The notes under the pieces were generated by a model that did not search any database, was not told the origin of the DNA, and was given only the letters and a program-made list of their open reading frames with translations. A stretch of 48,638 nt of DNA from Leptospira sp. (GTDB lineage: Bacteria; Spirochaetota; Leptospiria; Leptospirales; Leptospiraceae). A program made the position numbers and the translations under genes. Below are positions 25,711 to 34,151 of this stretch, one piece after another (positions within the stretch are counted from its first letter, which is position 1; each line of letters opens with the position of its first letter). Location: NCBI GenBank assembly GCA_027531445.1, contig JAPZRK010000091.1, positions 1-48,638 on the forward strand, written 5' to 3'.

Positions 25711-28393
25711 TCATCTAATCAGCGTTGCACTAACTTTATGCATTGCTAATGAAGTACACCCACGTCCTGGTATGGGCGGTTCATATCGATCTTCTGGATC
25801 AGGTAGCTCTAGCTATCGATCGAGTTCCAGTTCAACTTACCGCTCATCTTCATCAAGTAGTAGTTCGAGTTCAAGCTCATCACTGAGTAACTACACTTCA
25901 AAACCATCCACAGACCCCACTTCATATTTCGATACATCGAATCATTCCATGAGTATCCATTTTCGGGCGGATGGTAGTGCTCATGTATTTGAAACAATGG
26001 TTGTTAAGGCAGAATCTGCAAAGTATGGTGTTATCAGAAAGAAACTTCCCATTCTATTTCAATGGGAGATAAAGAATCTCAAAGTATCTCCAGACATTTT
26101 TTATGCTTATGAAAGTGCCGATGATATACATCTCTCTTGGAGTCCTGAAGAAAGTAAAATTGATATTCCATTAGAGTTTGAGTATGATATTCAAAATGGA
26201 ATGGATGTGTTAGGTTCTTTTCCATTGGTATTTTATGAATATGAGCGCCGAAATAAAACGACAACAGACTTTGCACTCAAAATTACTTGGGATCCAACAA
26301 TTCAATGGCAATCATTTCAGGTAGAACAAAAAGAATACAATCAAGAAATATCTGATTATTCGCGTTATCCGTTAAAGTTAAACCCGATATTGAATGGCAT
26401 TGAGGTAGATTCAAGTTCCTTCCGTGAATCATATCGTTATATTATTATTACTGCATTTCCTGAGGTCATCCCAACAAACCTCAGCTCAAAAATTGAACTG
26501 CAAAAAAAAGGAAAATTTTATCATTATGTTGAGAAGATGAGCTTTTTTGAAAATTCATCGATACATCATTCAACGGATCTTATTTTTTCAGAAAATATCT
26601 CAACAAAGAAAGACATCACAGGCGTCGTCTTCGAATCCAACATTTATTCAGATAAAACATACGATTCAATATTTGGGATCTTGCATCCAAACTATCAAAT
26701 CATTTACAATGTATCGAATATAGAAACATCTTTCTGGCACCTCTACAGTGCTGGCTTCAAAAACGAACTCAAGCAAGAATTAGATGAGGGTAAACCAACA
26801 TACACTTATCATTTTAGTTATTCAAAGTTTGGAGAGCATACATATAGTAGTTCGGAACGAAAACAAATTAAGATCCGTCCAGTACAATTTCATTCAACTG
26901 AATACAATCCCGGCTCATTTGCCTTTGAATTTCTCTTTCCAGAAGGAATGGATCTATCTAAAACGGACGTTAAACTTAGTATTATAGGCTGTACTTATTG
27001 CCCATCCATCGAAAACGGATTACAAATTCCAGCCCAAATCGGTAGGGATAAAAATCGAATTTATCTAAACTGGGACCATCCTTTTCCGAAAGATTATTTT
27101 CCTATTATTCTAATCGATACAGATACAAAAAATTTCCATTATAGCTATTTTGGAAATTACTTCGCTTCTTTGAATGCTTTATATCTTTCTCCAGGTGCGG
27201 GAACAAACGTTGGTTATATTCTTTGGAACACGATCATACTCGGTATCCCTTTCTTCGTTTTGTTTATTTACATTAAAAAGAAAAGAACTGAACTGCAAAA
27301 AACCAAACAGCGGAATGAACTTTTAGAAAAAATAACGGTGCATGATCCTCAATTTAACCTTAAGGAATTTTACCAAAAGACAAGCCAAATTGCTGAAAGA
27401 ATCGTTTTGGCATGGACAGATGGAAATATGGAGAGTGCGCGGCATTTCATTTCAGCTGGAGTTTTCCAAAGATTTCAAATCCAATTAAAATTGTTACGCG
27501 AGATTGATCAAATTAGTAATCGAATGGCCAACTTTCGTGTCTTAAAACAAGAAATATTAGGTGTGAATTCTTTCGGAGAATTTTTAACGATTCATACGAA
27601 GTTGTACTGTGCCGCGAAAGATATATCGGTCCCGATATCTGCGAATCAAGATATGGTCGATTCATTGTTTCGTTCAACAAGTGAAGGAAATTACGAAGAG
27701 GTATATTCTTTTTCTCGCAAAGTTTCTGCTAAATCAGAATCAAACAAAGATTTATTGCACAACGTATGCCCGTCGTGTGGTGGTGAATCTCCATTTCAAC
27801 ATATAACCAACAAATGCAGATATTGCGGTTCTATTTTTAATTCTGGAGAATCCGATTGGGTTCTTTCAGAGATAACACAAATGATTGAATGGGATCCTAA
27901 TCGATTCCATTCTGAAGACTCTTTGCAAAAAACAGATTTTAAATCCCCGACTCACTTCCAAATTATTGAAGATCGGGCATCCGCACTCCTCTGGAAATGG
28001 ATTTATGCAAAAAGCAAAGCAAATCCACTTTTTTTAAAACGTGAGGTCTCGAATTCCAAGATATTGCAATTGGCCGAATCAAAGGAAATTATTTTTATAC
28101 CCGTGGTTGGTTCAGCTGAAATCACAAAGTTTGAAAAATTTGATTCAAGATACTTTGCCGAAGTCGGCTTCCGTTGGAGTGCGGCGAGAGCCAAAAACTC
28201 TTTACCAGAACATAGGCGGACATCAATCCGACTTCAATTGAAAGAAACACGAGATCTTAAATTAGGCTTTGGAGAAGCTTCCTGTAAAAATTGCGGTGCT
28301 CCCTATCCAGAAATCGATGCGGTCAAATGTGAGTATTGCAATCAAACGATTCCGGAATCGGTTGAAGATTGGTTGTTGGAAGATATAAAATGA
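25685..28393 (+). CDS. Large membrane protein with Ser-rich linker, Tim44-like domain and two zinc ribbons
   Basis: About 902 residues if it begins at the TTG at 25685, which gives a signal-like MKKNIWALNHLISVALTLCIANE. A TTG at 25643 is in frame but gives a poorer N-terminus. A Tyr/Ser-rich low-complexity stretch comes next (about 30-65), then a long beta-rich region resembling DUF2207 extracellular domains (about 75-510), one membrane helix (about 520-542) and a cytoplasmic Tim44-like domain (about 560-660). Two four-Cys zinc ribbons follow (CPSCGG...CRYCGS and CKNCGA...CEYCNQ). The architecture suggests a membrane-bound scaffold. It overlaps the TerB gene by 26 bp. Confidence 0.75.
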   Translation: MKKNIWALNHLISVALTLCIANEVHPRPGMGGSYRSSGSGSSSYRSSSSSTYRSSSSSSSSSSSSSLSNYTSKPSTDPTSYFDTSNHSMSIHFRADGSAHVFETMVVKAESAKYGVIRKKLPILFQWEIKNLKVSPDIFYAYESADDIHLSWSPEESKIDIPLEFEYDIQNGMDVLGSFPLVFYEYERRNKTTTDFALKITWDPTIQWQSFQVEQKEYNQEISDYSRYPLKLNPILNGIEVDSSSFRESYRYIIITAFPEVIPTNLSSKIELQKKGKFYHYVEKMSFFENSSIHHSTDLIFSENISTKKDITGVVFESNIYSDKTYDSIFGILHPNYQIIYNVSNIETSFWHLYSAGFKNELKQELDEGKPTYTYHFSYSKFGEHTYSSSERKQIKIRPVQFHSTEYNPGSFAFEFLFPEGMDLSKTDVKLSIIGCTYCPSIENGLQIPAQIGRDKNRIYLNWDHPFPKDYFPIILIDTDTKNFHYSYFGNYFASLNALYLSPGAGTNVGYILWNTIILGIPFFVLFIYIKKKRTELQKTKQRNELLEKITVHDPQFNLKEFYQKTSQIAERIVLAWTDGNMESARHFISAGVFQRFQIQLKLLREIDQISNRMANFRVLKQEILGVNSFGEFLTIHTKLYCAAKDISVPISANQDMVDSLFRSTSEGNYEEVYSFSRKVSAKSESNKDLLHNVCPSCGGESPFQHITNKCRYCGSIFNSGESDWVLSEITQMIEWDPNRFHSEDSLQKTDFKSPTHFQIIEDRASALLWKWIYAKSKANPLFLKREVSNSKILQLAESKEIIFIPVVGSAEITKFEKFDSRYFAEVGFRWSAARAKNSLPEHRRTSIRLQLKETRDLKLGFGEASCKNCGAPYPEIDAVKCEYCNQTIPESVEDWLLEDIK

Positions 28394-28421
28394 CCTTTTC
28401 GATTTTGTGTGATTTAGTTTT

Positions 28422-29090
28422 TTACAATAAGAATCTTGAGTAACATACCCATTGTCTTTCAGAAACTAATTCAACGTTTACTTTGTTTGATAATCGTATT
28501 TGTGACAACATTGTTTCCAATTCTTCTATTGTAAAAGAAGCAAGCAATGCATCATAGAATTTTTCCTTCCAATTAACATTGATAGGTTGGTTGGATTTAT
28601 GAGTTAAATTGCTGTTTGAATCATTTTTTATTTCTTGCGATAATTCAAATCGATGAACTGATTCTTTTGCCTTCTCAAATGAAGATGGTCTGATATAGTC
28701 ACTGATATAGATTACTGTATTCTCATTGGAGGCTCTTTGAAGGATTGTCCAGAAATCAAATGGATCTGTGAATGAATGAAGATAACAAACCGAAAATACC
28801 AACTCATAAGAATCGAGATCGGTCATCTTCAGATTTGAACTGTTATATGTTGTTACCTTCGATGCGGGAAAGATGGTTACTAATTTTTCCTTAAAGAATT
28901 CGTCAGAATCACTTAAAATTAGAATATTGCTAGGTGAAAATTTTTTGTGTAAGAGATGTAAAAACTTTTCAAATATCGCTTCGCTTTCATGGATAACATT
29001 GAAATCAAGTTTTGTCTCCTCAATCCTGTTTGCTAGAGATGTGTTGCTAAGAGGGATGCGTGAAAAACTAAGATAGGGATTTGGAGACAT
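28422..29090 (-). CDS. Methyltransferase-fold hypothetical protein
   Basis: 222 residues. The middle resembles a class I SAM methyltransferase Rossmann core: NILILSDSDEFFKEKLVTIFP (motif I region), KVTTYNSS (second strand), YELVFSVCYLHSFTDPFDFWTIL (motif IV region) and NTVIYISDYIRP. Motif I lacks the usual Gly-rich loop (SDSDEF instead of GXGXG), so SAM binding is doubtful. It has no signal peptide. It is followed 12 bp upstream of its start by the DoxX-like stop, so the two may be co-transcribed. It may be a degenerate methyltransferase. Confidence 0.55.
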   Translation of the reverse strand: MSPNPYLSFSRIPLSNTSLANRIEETKLDFNVIHESEAIFEKFLHLLHKKFSPSNILILSDSDEFFKEKLVTIFPASKVTTYNSSNLKMTDLDSYELVFSVCYLHSFTDPFDFWTILQRASNENTVIYISDYIRPSSFEKAKESVHRFELSQEIKNDSNSNLTHKSNQPINVNWKEKFYDALLASFTIEELETMLSQIRLSNKVNVELVSERQWVCYSRFLL

Positions 29091-29102
29091 TCCTCTTTAA
29101 CT

Positions 29103-29483
29103 CTATTGAGTTTTGGAAGGTTGGTAATCTTTTACCGCCCAAGCCCAATATAAGAATAGCAGCTGGATAGGAAGCCTAACCGCGAGTAACCATACTGGTA
29201 TCTCAGGAGCTTCTGAATTTAAAGCATTGGTAAACATATGAATGTTAGCTGGAAAAATCGCAACCAAAAGAAGAATCACACCATAACAAGCATACAGGCG
29301 GTATTTGTGACTAAGGAGAAGTAAGCCCAAACCTATTTCCGCTGCTCCACTTGCATAATTCACGAATTCCGGAAAAGGCAAAAAACTAGGAATCATATTC
29401 AAATAGAACTCGGGAGAGATGAAGTGGTTTAGGCCAGCTACCGAGTAGAATAGACACATAGTATATAGGAAAAATTTTTTCAT
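29103..29483 (-). CDS. DoxX-like four-helix membrane protein
   Basis: 126 residues with four predicted membrane helices. A DoxX-type opening (YSVAGLNHFISPEFYLNMIPSF) is followed by a central EIGLGLLLLSHKYRLYACYGVILLLVAIFPANIHMF block. Proteins of this type sit in the inner membrane and are linked to redox or stress functions, but none is proven here. A strong hairpin lies between this gene and the upstream acyl-CoA dehydrogenase gene. The methyltransferase-like gene follows 12 bp after its stop. Confidence 0.8.
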   Translation of the reverse strand: MKKFFLYTMCLFYSVAGLNHFISPEFYLNMIPSFLPFPEFVNYASGAAEIGLGLLLLSHKYRLYACYGVILLLVAIFPANIHMFTNALNSEAPEIPVWLLAVRLPIQLLFLYWAWAVKDYQPSKTQ

Positions 29484-29505
29484 TATGAGCTAGACTTATT
29501 GAATG

Positions 29506-29533
29506 TGCCCGATCAGAGTGATCGGGCATTTTT
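29506..29533 (+). terminator. Strong hairpin between acyl-CoA dehydrogenase and DoxX-like genes
   Basis: TGCCCGATCA-GAG-TGATCGGGCA is a perfect 10-bp stem with a 3-base loop, followed on the plus strand by five T. It lies directly after the minus-strand dehydrogenase stop, where a terminator is expected. The T-run is on the opposite strand to the gene, so the orientation is odd. It may act as a processing or attenuation hairpin, or as a bidirectional terminator. Confidence 0.6.
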
Positions 29534-29536
29534 GTC

Positions 29537-31213
29537 TTACGCTGAAAGCGCTTGGTCGAGTAGATCCTTTGCAACTACTCGGAGTGCCATTACTTCTTCC
29601 GCACCTTCAAAAATTGAGAAGACCCGAGCATCAACAAAGTAACGGGAAACCGGATATTCTTCAGCGTATCCCATTCCACCGTGAATTTGCATCGCCTCAC
29701 GTGTGACCCACTCTGCAATCTTTGATGCATAAAGTTTCACAAGAGTCGCTTCCATTTGACCTTTATGGTCATCGAGAAGTGTAGCAACATAGTTTGTATA
29801 TTGACGAGTTGCTTGGGTGATCATTGCCATTTTTGCGATTTTAAACTTTGTTAAAGTATAATCATAAATTGGCTTAGAAAAAACTTTCCTTTCTTGTGCA
29901 TAACGGAGTGCCGCTTCGAGAGCCGCTTGCATCACACCATTCGCACGTGCCGCCGTTTGTATACGACCACCAGCAAATCCTTCCATTTGATAATAGAAAC
30001 CTTTGCCACGTCCAGCATCTCCGCCCAAAAGGTTTTCTTTCGGAACAAAGTAGTCCTCAAATGAAACTTCATAAGAGTGCATTCCACGATATCCGATCGT
30101 TCCGATGGCCTTTCCTTGAATCACGCCACCACCTTCTTGTTTGAAGTTGAATTCATGACCGTCAAAACTTGGTTTTTCTGCCAAAAGAATTGAAAGTCCA
30201 CGGTGTTTTAAGCTTGGATCAGATTCAGTTCTGCAAAGAACCAACAATAGGTTCGCATAACCTGCAAAAGTACACCATGTTTTCACACCGTTGATTACAA
30301 ATCCGCCATCCACTTCTTTAGCGGTCACAGAGATACCAGCTACATCTGAACCGTAATTGGGTTCAGTAACCATAATTCCCGCCATTTTTTCTCCAGCGGC
30401 AAGTTGCGGTAACCATTTGTTCTTTTGTTCTTCCGTGCCACCTTTAAGCAGTGCTTTTGACATGATTTCAGGTCTAGTGATCAAAGAACCTGCTGCTCCG
30501 AGAGATCCTCTTGAAAGCTCTTCCGTAACAACTAACATTGAAATATTATCTGGACGATCGTCTGGCTGAATACCTCCAAATTTTTCTGGTATACAAAGCC
30601 CAAAACAACCCATATCTTTCAGACCATCGATGATTTCTTTTGGGATAAGGTCGTCGTGTCTATGAACATGTTCCGCTTTAGGAACAACCACATTCTCAGC
30701 AAAATCTTTGAAGATTTGTCGAAAGTTTTCGTGGTCTTCAGAAAGACCGTAAGCACCGAAATGTCCGTGTTCTACGATTTGATCTACGATCGATGAATAA
30801 TTTTCTATCTTTGCGGCTGACTCAACAAAGCCATTGATCTCATCAGTAAATAATTTTGAAAAAATTTCTGCATACGTTAGTTCGTATTCGGCAGGTCTTG
30901 CGGCGAGTTCAGAACGAATGTTGGTAATCGTCTCTGCGGCAAAGCAGATCGCCATTTGTTTCTCTAATTCGCCTGTACCTTTCGTTGTATCCCAGGCATA
31001 AACAATAAAGTTTTCCGCAACTCTTTGTTGGGCTGTCATCCATGCCAATTGGTAGAATACATGTTGGGTTTGGTCCATTTTGGAAACAGAGACTTTTCCG
31101 TTTTCGGAATTTTTCTTTGCCAATCTTGATGTGAGGTCACCCAATAGGGATGCTTGGGCGTCTAGTGCCTTTTGCGCTAATGATTTTTCGATTTTAACTG
31201 CAGTTGCGGTCAT
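29537..31213 (-). CDS. mcd: Long acyl-CoA dehydrogenase, probably (2S)-methylsuccinyl-CoA dehydrogenase
   Basis: 558 residues against about 380 for a standard acyl-CoA dehydrogenase. The first ~160 residues form an extra helical domain (HVFYQLAWMTAQQRVAENF, AAETITNIRSELAARP), an arrangement I associate with methylsuccinyl-CoA dehydrogenase of the ethylmalonyl-CoA pathway. The rest is canonical: VTEPNYGSDVAGI (FAD-binding), WCTFAGYANLLLVLC, QIHGGMGYAEEYPVSRYFVDARV and the catalytic Glu in IFEGAEE (E536). If correct, it would convert methylsuccinyl-CoA to mesaconyl-CoA in acetate assimilation. No other pathway gene is in the window. The assignment as an acyl-CoA dehydrogenase is firm; the substrate is inferred. 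Confidence 0.75.
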   Translation of the reverse strand: MTATAVKIEKSLAQKALDAQASLLGDLTSRLAKKNSENGKVSVSKMDQTQHVFYQLAWMTAQQRVAENFIVYAWDTTKGTGELEKQMAICFAAETITNIRSELAARPAEYELTYAEIFSKLFTDEINGFVESAAKIENYSSIVDQIVEHGHFGAYGLSEDHENFRQIFKDFAENVVVPKAEHVHRHDDLIPKEIIDGLKDMGCFGLCIPEKFGGIQPDDRPDNISMLVVTEELSRGSLGAAGSLITRPEIMSKALLKGGTEEQKNKWLPQLAAGEKMAGIMVTEPNYGSDVAGISVTAKEVDGGFVINGVKTWCTFAGYANLLLVLCRTESDPSLKHRGLSILLAEKPSFDGHEFNFKQEGGGVIQGKAIGTIGYRGMHSYEVSFEDYFVPKENLLGGDAGRGKGFYYQMEGFAGGRIQTAARANGVMQAALEAALRYAQERKVFSKPIYDYTLTKFKIAKMAMITQATRQYTNYVATLLDDHKGQMEATLVKLYASKIAEWVTREAMQIHGGMGYAEEYPVSRYFVDARVFSIFEGAEEVMALRVVAKDLLDQALSA

Positions 31214-31309
31214 GTTGTTTCGGTCCTGCGGGAATGTTTTCTTCCACTATACAGAAAGAAAGTACCCTGTCATTTTCATTTTAGACAAGGATCAACGGAG
31301 TTTTTGTCG

Positions 31310-31861
31310 ATGGTAAAGAAAGGAATTCAAGGAAAATCTCCATTCATGAAAATCATTGGTATTGATCCTGGATCTCACCGAGTGGGGTACGCCGTTTTAA
31401 ATTTCCCCGATAGCAATCGGTCCAAGCCGGAATTATTGACATACGGAACCATAGAAGTAGCTCCTAAAACCCCTTCTCCCGATAATCTTTTACAAATCAA
31501 ATCAGAACTAGATTCCATTTTAGATGAGCATCGCCCTGAAATGGGATCCGTTGAAGAACTCTTTTTTTTAAAGAATGTCACAACAGGTATGCGGGTTTCT
31601 GAATCCAGGGGCGTGATTTTACTCTCGCTTGGAGAGAGGAAGATACCAGCTGTCCAACCCACCGCTACCCAAATCAAAAAAGGAATATCGGCGAATGGAA
31701 ATGCGACAAAGAAGGAAATTAGACAGGCAATTAAATTGATCCTGGGCTTTAAAGATCTGAAAGGCCATGACGATTCTTGGGATGCGATCGCCGCGGCCTT
31801 CGTTGGAAAATCCTTACTTCAAGGTCTCGTACAAGTCAAGAGAAAATCTTCAAATACTTGA
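31310..31861 (+). CDS. ruvC: Holliday junction resolvase RuvC
   Basis: 183 residues from the ATG at 31310, which has CGGAG nine bases upstream. A second ATG at 31346 gives the classical N-terminus MKIIGIDPGS and the common length of about 171. The RuvC acidic active site is visible: Asp in GIDPGS, Glu in VEELFF, and the Asp pair in GHDDSWDAIAAA. RuvC cuts Holliday junctions as a dimer with RuvAB during recombination repair. It appears to be monocistronic. Its last 43 bp overlap the convergent paraoxonase-like gene. Confidence 0.95.
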   Translation: MVKKGIQGKSPFMKIIGIDPGSHRVGYAVLNFPDSNRSKPELLTYGTIEVAPKTPSPDNLLQIKSELDSILDEHRPEMGSVEELFFLKNVTTGMRVSESRGVILLSLGERKIPAVQPTATQIKKGISANGNATKKEIRQAIKLILGFKDLKGHDDSWDAIAAAFVGKSLLQGLVQVKRKSSNT

Positions 31862-32853
31862 GAGATAAAGATCCTATCACCATTGGGTAGCGCAGTACTT
31901 GCGGCAGATATTTGATCTCCATCGTTAGAATAAACCAACTCCACCTTATCTGTGCTTGTATCGATTTTAAACACTTGTGAAGGAGCGATTTTTTCTTTGT
32001 TTGATGCATGTTTGAGAAACTCGATCGTTGAAGGATGTCCTGCTACCCACAAGTTTCCTTTTTCATCTTGCATGATGTTATCGGCGCCGCTCTTAATGTC
32101 GATTTTTCTTTGAAATAAAAGTGAGACTTGATTATTGACCCTGATTACCTTAAAAACAGAAATTGACTTTTCAGAAAAGACGGAACGGTAGAGTATCTCT
32201 TCTCCTTTCTCCATTCTAACAAAGATTCCGTTACCGAGAACCACCTTATGATTCAATTCCTGAAATTTATCTCCATCGTAAAACGCTATATCCGCTGTTC
32301 CGTGATTCAAGATCATATTTACATATTGCATCAATTTGTTTTCCGGACCTCGATCATTGGACGCAAAAATTTCTCCTCTCTCATTTAGAAATAAATCATT
32401 GGGAGCAGTTAGATAAGGATCTTGTAAAGTTTTTACATGAATCCACTCGTCCATATTTTTTCTTTCGAATAACTCTATAGAGTGAGGAGATTCCTGGATT
32501 AATGTATGCGAAATAACGGCTAATGTATCTTTGCCATTTACCTTAGCATAACTAATACCATGTGGCCTAAAATTCGCTGGATAATTGGATTTGATGATAA
32601 CGGGTAGCTGTTTGTTTGTTGGCAAACTTAAATCTACATAACTAAGCCATCCAACTGAACTCATATCCCTTCTGTTATGAACGGAAACGATGAGAAATGG
32701 TTTTCCATCCACTTTCAATAGGTCGAGATCTTCGGGGCCCGGAACTCCACTGATTTTTGAACAAGAGTTTAAATCTACTTTCTGGATCTGTGATCCACAA
32801 TTTGCAGAAAAAAATAGGATAAAAAGGATCGAAAGGTAAGGAATTCTACGCAT
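31819..32853 (-). CDS. Paraoxonase/SMP-30-like lipoprotein
   Basis: 344 residues. A signal peptide ends in a lipobox-like FFSANC (Cys19), so it is probably a lipoprotein. The rest is a six-bladed-propeller-like domain with paraoxonase/arylesterase landmarks in the right order: PGPEDLDL near the start (calcium-binding Glu/Asp), RPHGISY, TAPNDLFL, VLGNGIF and GADNIMQ (calcium-binding Asn/Asp). PON-family enzymes are calcium-dependent lactonases/esterases, and all the expected ligand positions appear retained. The natural substrate is unknown, and a lactone such as a homoserine lactone is only a possibility. Confidence 0.82.
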   Translation of the reverse strand: MRRIPYLSILFILFFSANCGSQIQKVDLNSCSKISGVPGPEDLDLLKVDGKPFLIVSVHNRRDMSSVGWLSYVDLSLPTNKQLPVIIKSNYPANFRPHGISYAKVNGKDTLAVISHTLIQESPHSIELFERKNMDEWIHVKTLQDPYLTAPNDLFLNERGEIFASNDRGPENKLMQYVNMILNHGTADIAFYDGDKFQELNHKVVLGNGIFVRMEKGEEILYRSVFSEKSISVFKVIRVNNQVSLLFQRKIDIKSGADNIMQDEKGNLWVAGHPSTIEFLKHASNKEKIAPSQVFKIDTSTDKVELVYSNDGDQISAASTALPNGDRIFISQVFEDFLLTCTRP

Positions 32854-32905
32854 TCTGAGGACGTTTCCATTGGGTTGAATTTTGCTCTAGAAGAAATATT
32901 TATGG

Positions 32906-32934
32906 TTGCACTTTTTGTGCACTGCAAAATAATG
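32906..32934 (+). promoter_or_regulatory. Putative promoter with overlapping TGCA dyad upstream of the phasin-like gene
   Basis: TTGCAC (-35-like, 32906-32911), a 17-base spacer and ATAATG (-10-like, 32929-32934) lie 23 bp before the ATG. The spacer and -35 contain a dyad TGCAC-TTTTT-GTGCA (32907-32921) followed by CTGCAA. The TGCA-rich dyad recalls operators of PHA-granule regulators in proteobacteria, but that link is inference. A regulator bound here would cover the promoter. Confidence 0.4.
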
Positions 32935-32940
32935 GTAGCA

Positions 32941-32956
32941 GAAGGAGAACTCTCCT
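32941..32956 (+). promoter_or_regulatory. Shine-Dalgarno inside a hairpin before the phasin-like gene
   Basis: AGGAGA-AC-TCTCCT is a near-perfect palindrome that ends directly before the ATG at 32957. Its left arm is a strong ribosome binding site. In RNA the two arms could pair and hide the site, so translation may be switched by temperature, a ribosome or a protein. The tight 2-base centre may shorten the real stem to five pairs. Confidence 0.5.
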
Positions 32957-33250
32957 ATGAGCAATGTGGAAAACAAATTACAAGAAATCGTAAACGCAGG
33001 CATTGGAGCCGTCAAAACTTCGAAAGAAGTTTGGGAAAAGTTGGTCGTAGACCTAAATGAGAAGAAAAGCGAATTTGAAGTAAATTTCAAAAAGTTATCC
33101 GAACAAGGTGAGAAAGACACAAGTGACGGAGCTTTAAAAGTAAAAATGGGCGTGGCTTGGGGAATTGTAAGATTCGATGAGCTAAAAGATAACGTCGTAA
33201 ATTACTTTAATAAAGAGAAGGAACAAAAAAAAGAAAATCCTTCCAAATAG
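32957..33250 (+). CDS. Phasin-related small coiled-coil protein
   Basis: 97 residues, highly charged and helical (KLQEIVNAGIGAVKTSKEVWEKLVVDLNEKKSEFEVNFKKLSEQG), with a central less polar patch (VKMGVAWGIVRFDELKDNVVNYF). The size and amphipathic coiled-coil character fit phasin-related proteins, which coat polyhydroxyalkanoate granules or lipid surfaces. No granule synthesis gene is in the window. It has its own promoter-like sequence, a strong Shine-Dalgarno enclosed in a palindrome, and a good intrinsic terminator right after the stop, so it is an independent and probably highly expressed unit. Confidence 0.75.
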   Translation: MSNVENKLQEIVNAGIGAVKTSKEVWEKLVVDLNEKKSEFEVNFKKLSEQGEKDTSDGALKVKMGVAWGIVRFDELKDNVVNYFNKEKEQKKENPSK

Positions 33251-33281
33251 AACGGATTCATTTCACCATCCTGAATTTTTT

Positions 33282-33317
33282 CTGGCAGGTTTTCGCATGG
33301 AGGCCTGCCGGTTTTTT
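33282..33317 (+). terminator. Rho-independent terminator of the phasin-like gene
   Basis: CTGGCAGG pairs with CCTGCCGG (8 bp including one G-T pair) across a 14-base loop, followed by six T. It lies 31 bp after the phasin-like stop. The T-run ends one base before the 3' end of the tRNA-Pro gene on the other strand. Confidence 0.85.
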
Positions 33318-33318
33318 C

Positions 33319-33390
33319 TCGGAATGACCAGATTTGAACTGGCGACCCCTTGCCCCCCAGACAAGTGCGCTACCGCTGCGCTACATCCCG
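33319..33390 (-). tRNA. tRNA-Pro (anticodon GGG)
   Basis: A full cloverleaf can be drawn on the minus strand. The acceptor is CGGGATG with CATTCCG (one G-T pair) and discriminator A. The D-arm is GCGC-AGCGGTA-GCGC. The anticodon arm is CTTGT-CTGGGGG-GCAAG with anticodon GGG. The T-arm is GCCAG-TTCAAAT-CTGGT. CCA is not encoded. It would read CCC and CCU Pro codons. The length is 72 bases. Confidence 0.95.
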
Positions 33391-33564
33391 AAATTATCTA
33401 CAGATAGACAGATGACCGACGAAAGCTGAATTGGCAAGTCTTTCTTATTTCAATTGTCTAGATCAAACTTCAGACGCTCGCGAACAAAACAAGTTTCATT
33501 TGCATTGCCAATCGAAATGCTTACATGGTCTTTTTTATCGCTGGAAAAAAACCATTAATCTCCG
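33391..33564. other. Intergenic region between tRNA-Pro and sixA
   Basis: 174 bp with no convincing ORF. It must hold the tRNA-Pro promoter reading leftward, where TTGCCA on the minus strand and an AT-rich stretch nearer the tRNA are weak candidates. It also holds the downstream end of sixA. I see no clear terminator for sixA and no repeat. Confidence 0.4.
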
Positions 33565-34050
33565 TTAACCTAACATGTCAGGTGATATCGCCCAAATGAT
33601 TTGACCGTGGGCAAATTTTTCTCGAGCCACATTGATGGCGATAGATGATCCTGGCATAAAAACTAAATTTTCTGAAGTGGAAGCATTGCCCAATAATTCT
33701 GCAGCAAATAACGTGATATCAGGATTATGGCCAACTAACAGAACAGTGTCCGAATTATTGAGTGAAACTAAACAGGAGAGAATATCGGAACATCGCGCAC
33801 CTGCCGCTAGAACATCGTAAGAAGTAGGTTCACCACTAAATGCGATTTCCTTGGAAAGAATCTCTGCCGTCAATCGAGTGCGGGTATAAGGGCTATAAAA
33901 TACCTGACTCACCTTCAAAGGTGAACTTTTAATAAACCTACCAATCTTATGAATGTCAGACTCACCCTTTTCCGTAAGTCTCCTAGACTGATCTGATGTT
34001 GCTGAGCTCGGATCCTCTGCTTCACCATGCCGAACCAAAATGATTTTCAT
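33565..34050 (-). CDS. sixA: SixA-like phosphohistidine phosphatase
   Basis: 161 residues, the usual SixA length. The catalytic RHG is in LVRHGEAED (H8). The second Arg region is SPYTRTRLTAEIL, and the second His is in VGHNPDI. Both core histidines are present. SixA removes phosphate from histidine-phosphotransfer domains or from PTS proteins such as NPr; here the partner is unknown. It diverges from rppH across about 100 bp and seems monocistronic. Confidence 0.9.
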   Translation of the reverse strand: MKIILVRHGEAEDPSSATSDQSRRLTEKGESDIHKIGRFIKSSPLKVSQVFYSPYTRTRLTAEILSKEIAFSGEPTSYDVLAAGARCSDILSCLVSLNNSDTVLLVGHNPDITLFAAELLGNASTSENLVFMPGSSIAINVAREKFAHGQIIWAISPDMLG

Positions 34051-34151
34051 TTTGAGATCTCCTAAAACAAGTCTGAAAAGCTCTCTAACTCGCGAAACAA
34101 AAAATTAGCATAGTTCTTGCGATTTTCAACCAATGGGGAAATCCTTATTTT

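Noticed and set aside
25780..25890. Short tandem repeat in DNA
   Set aside because: It is Ser-rich coding sequence using mixed Ser codons, without an exact repeat unit.
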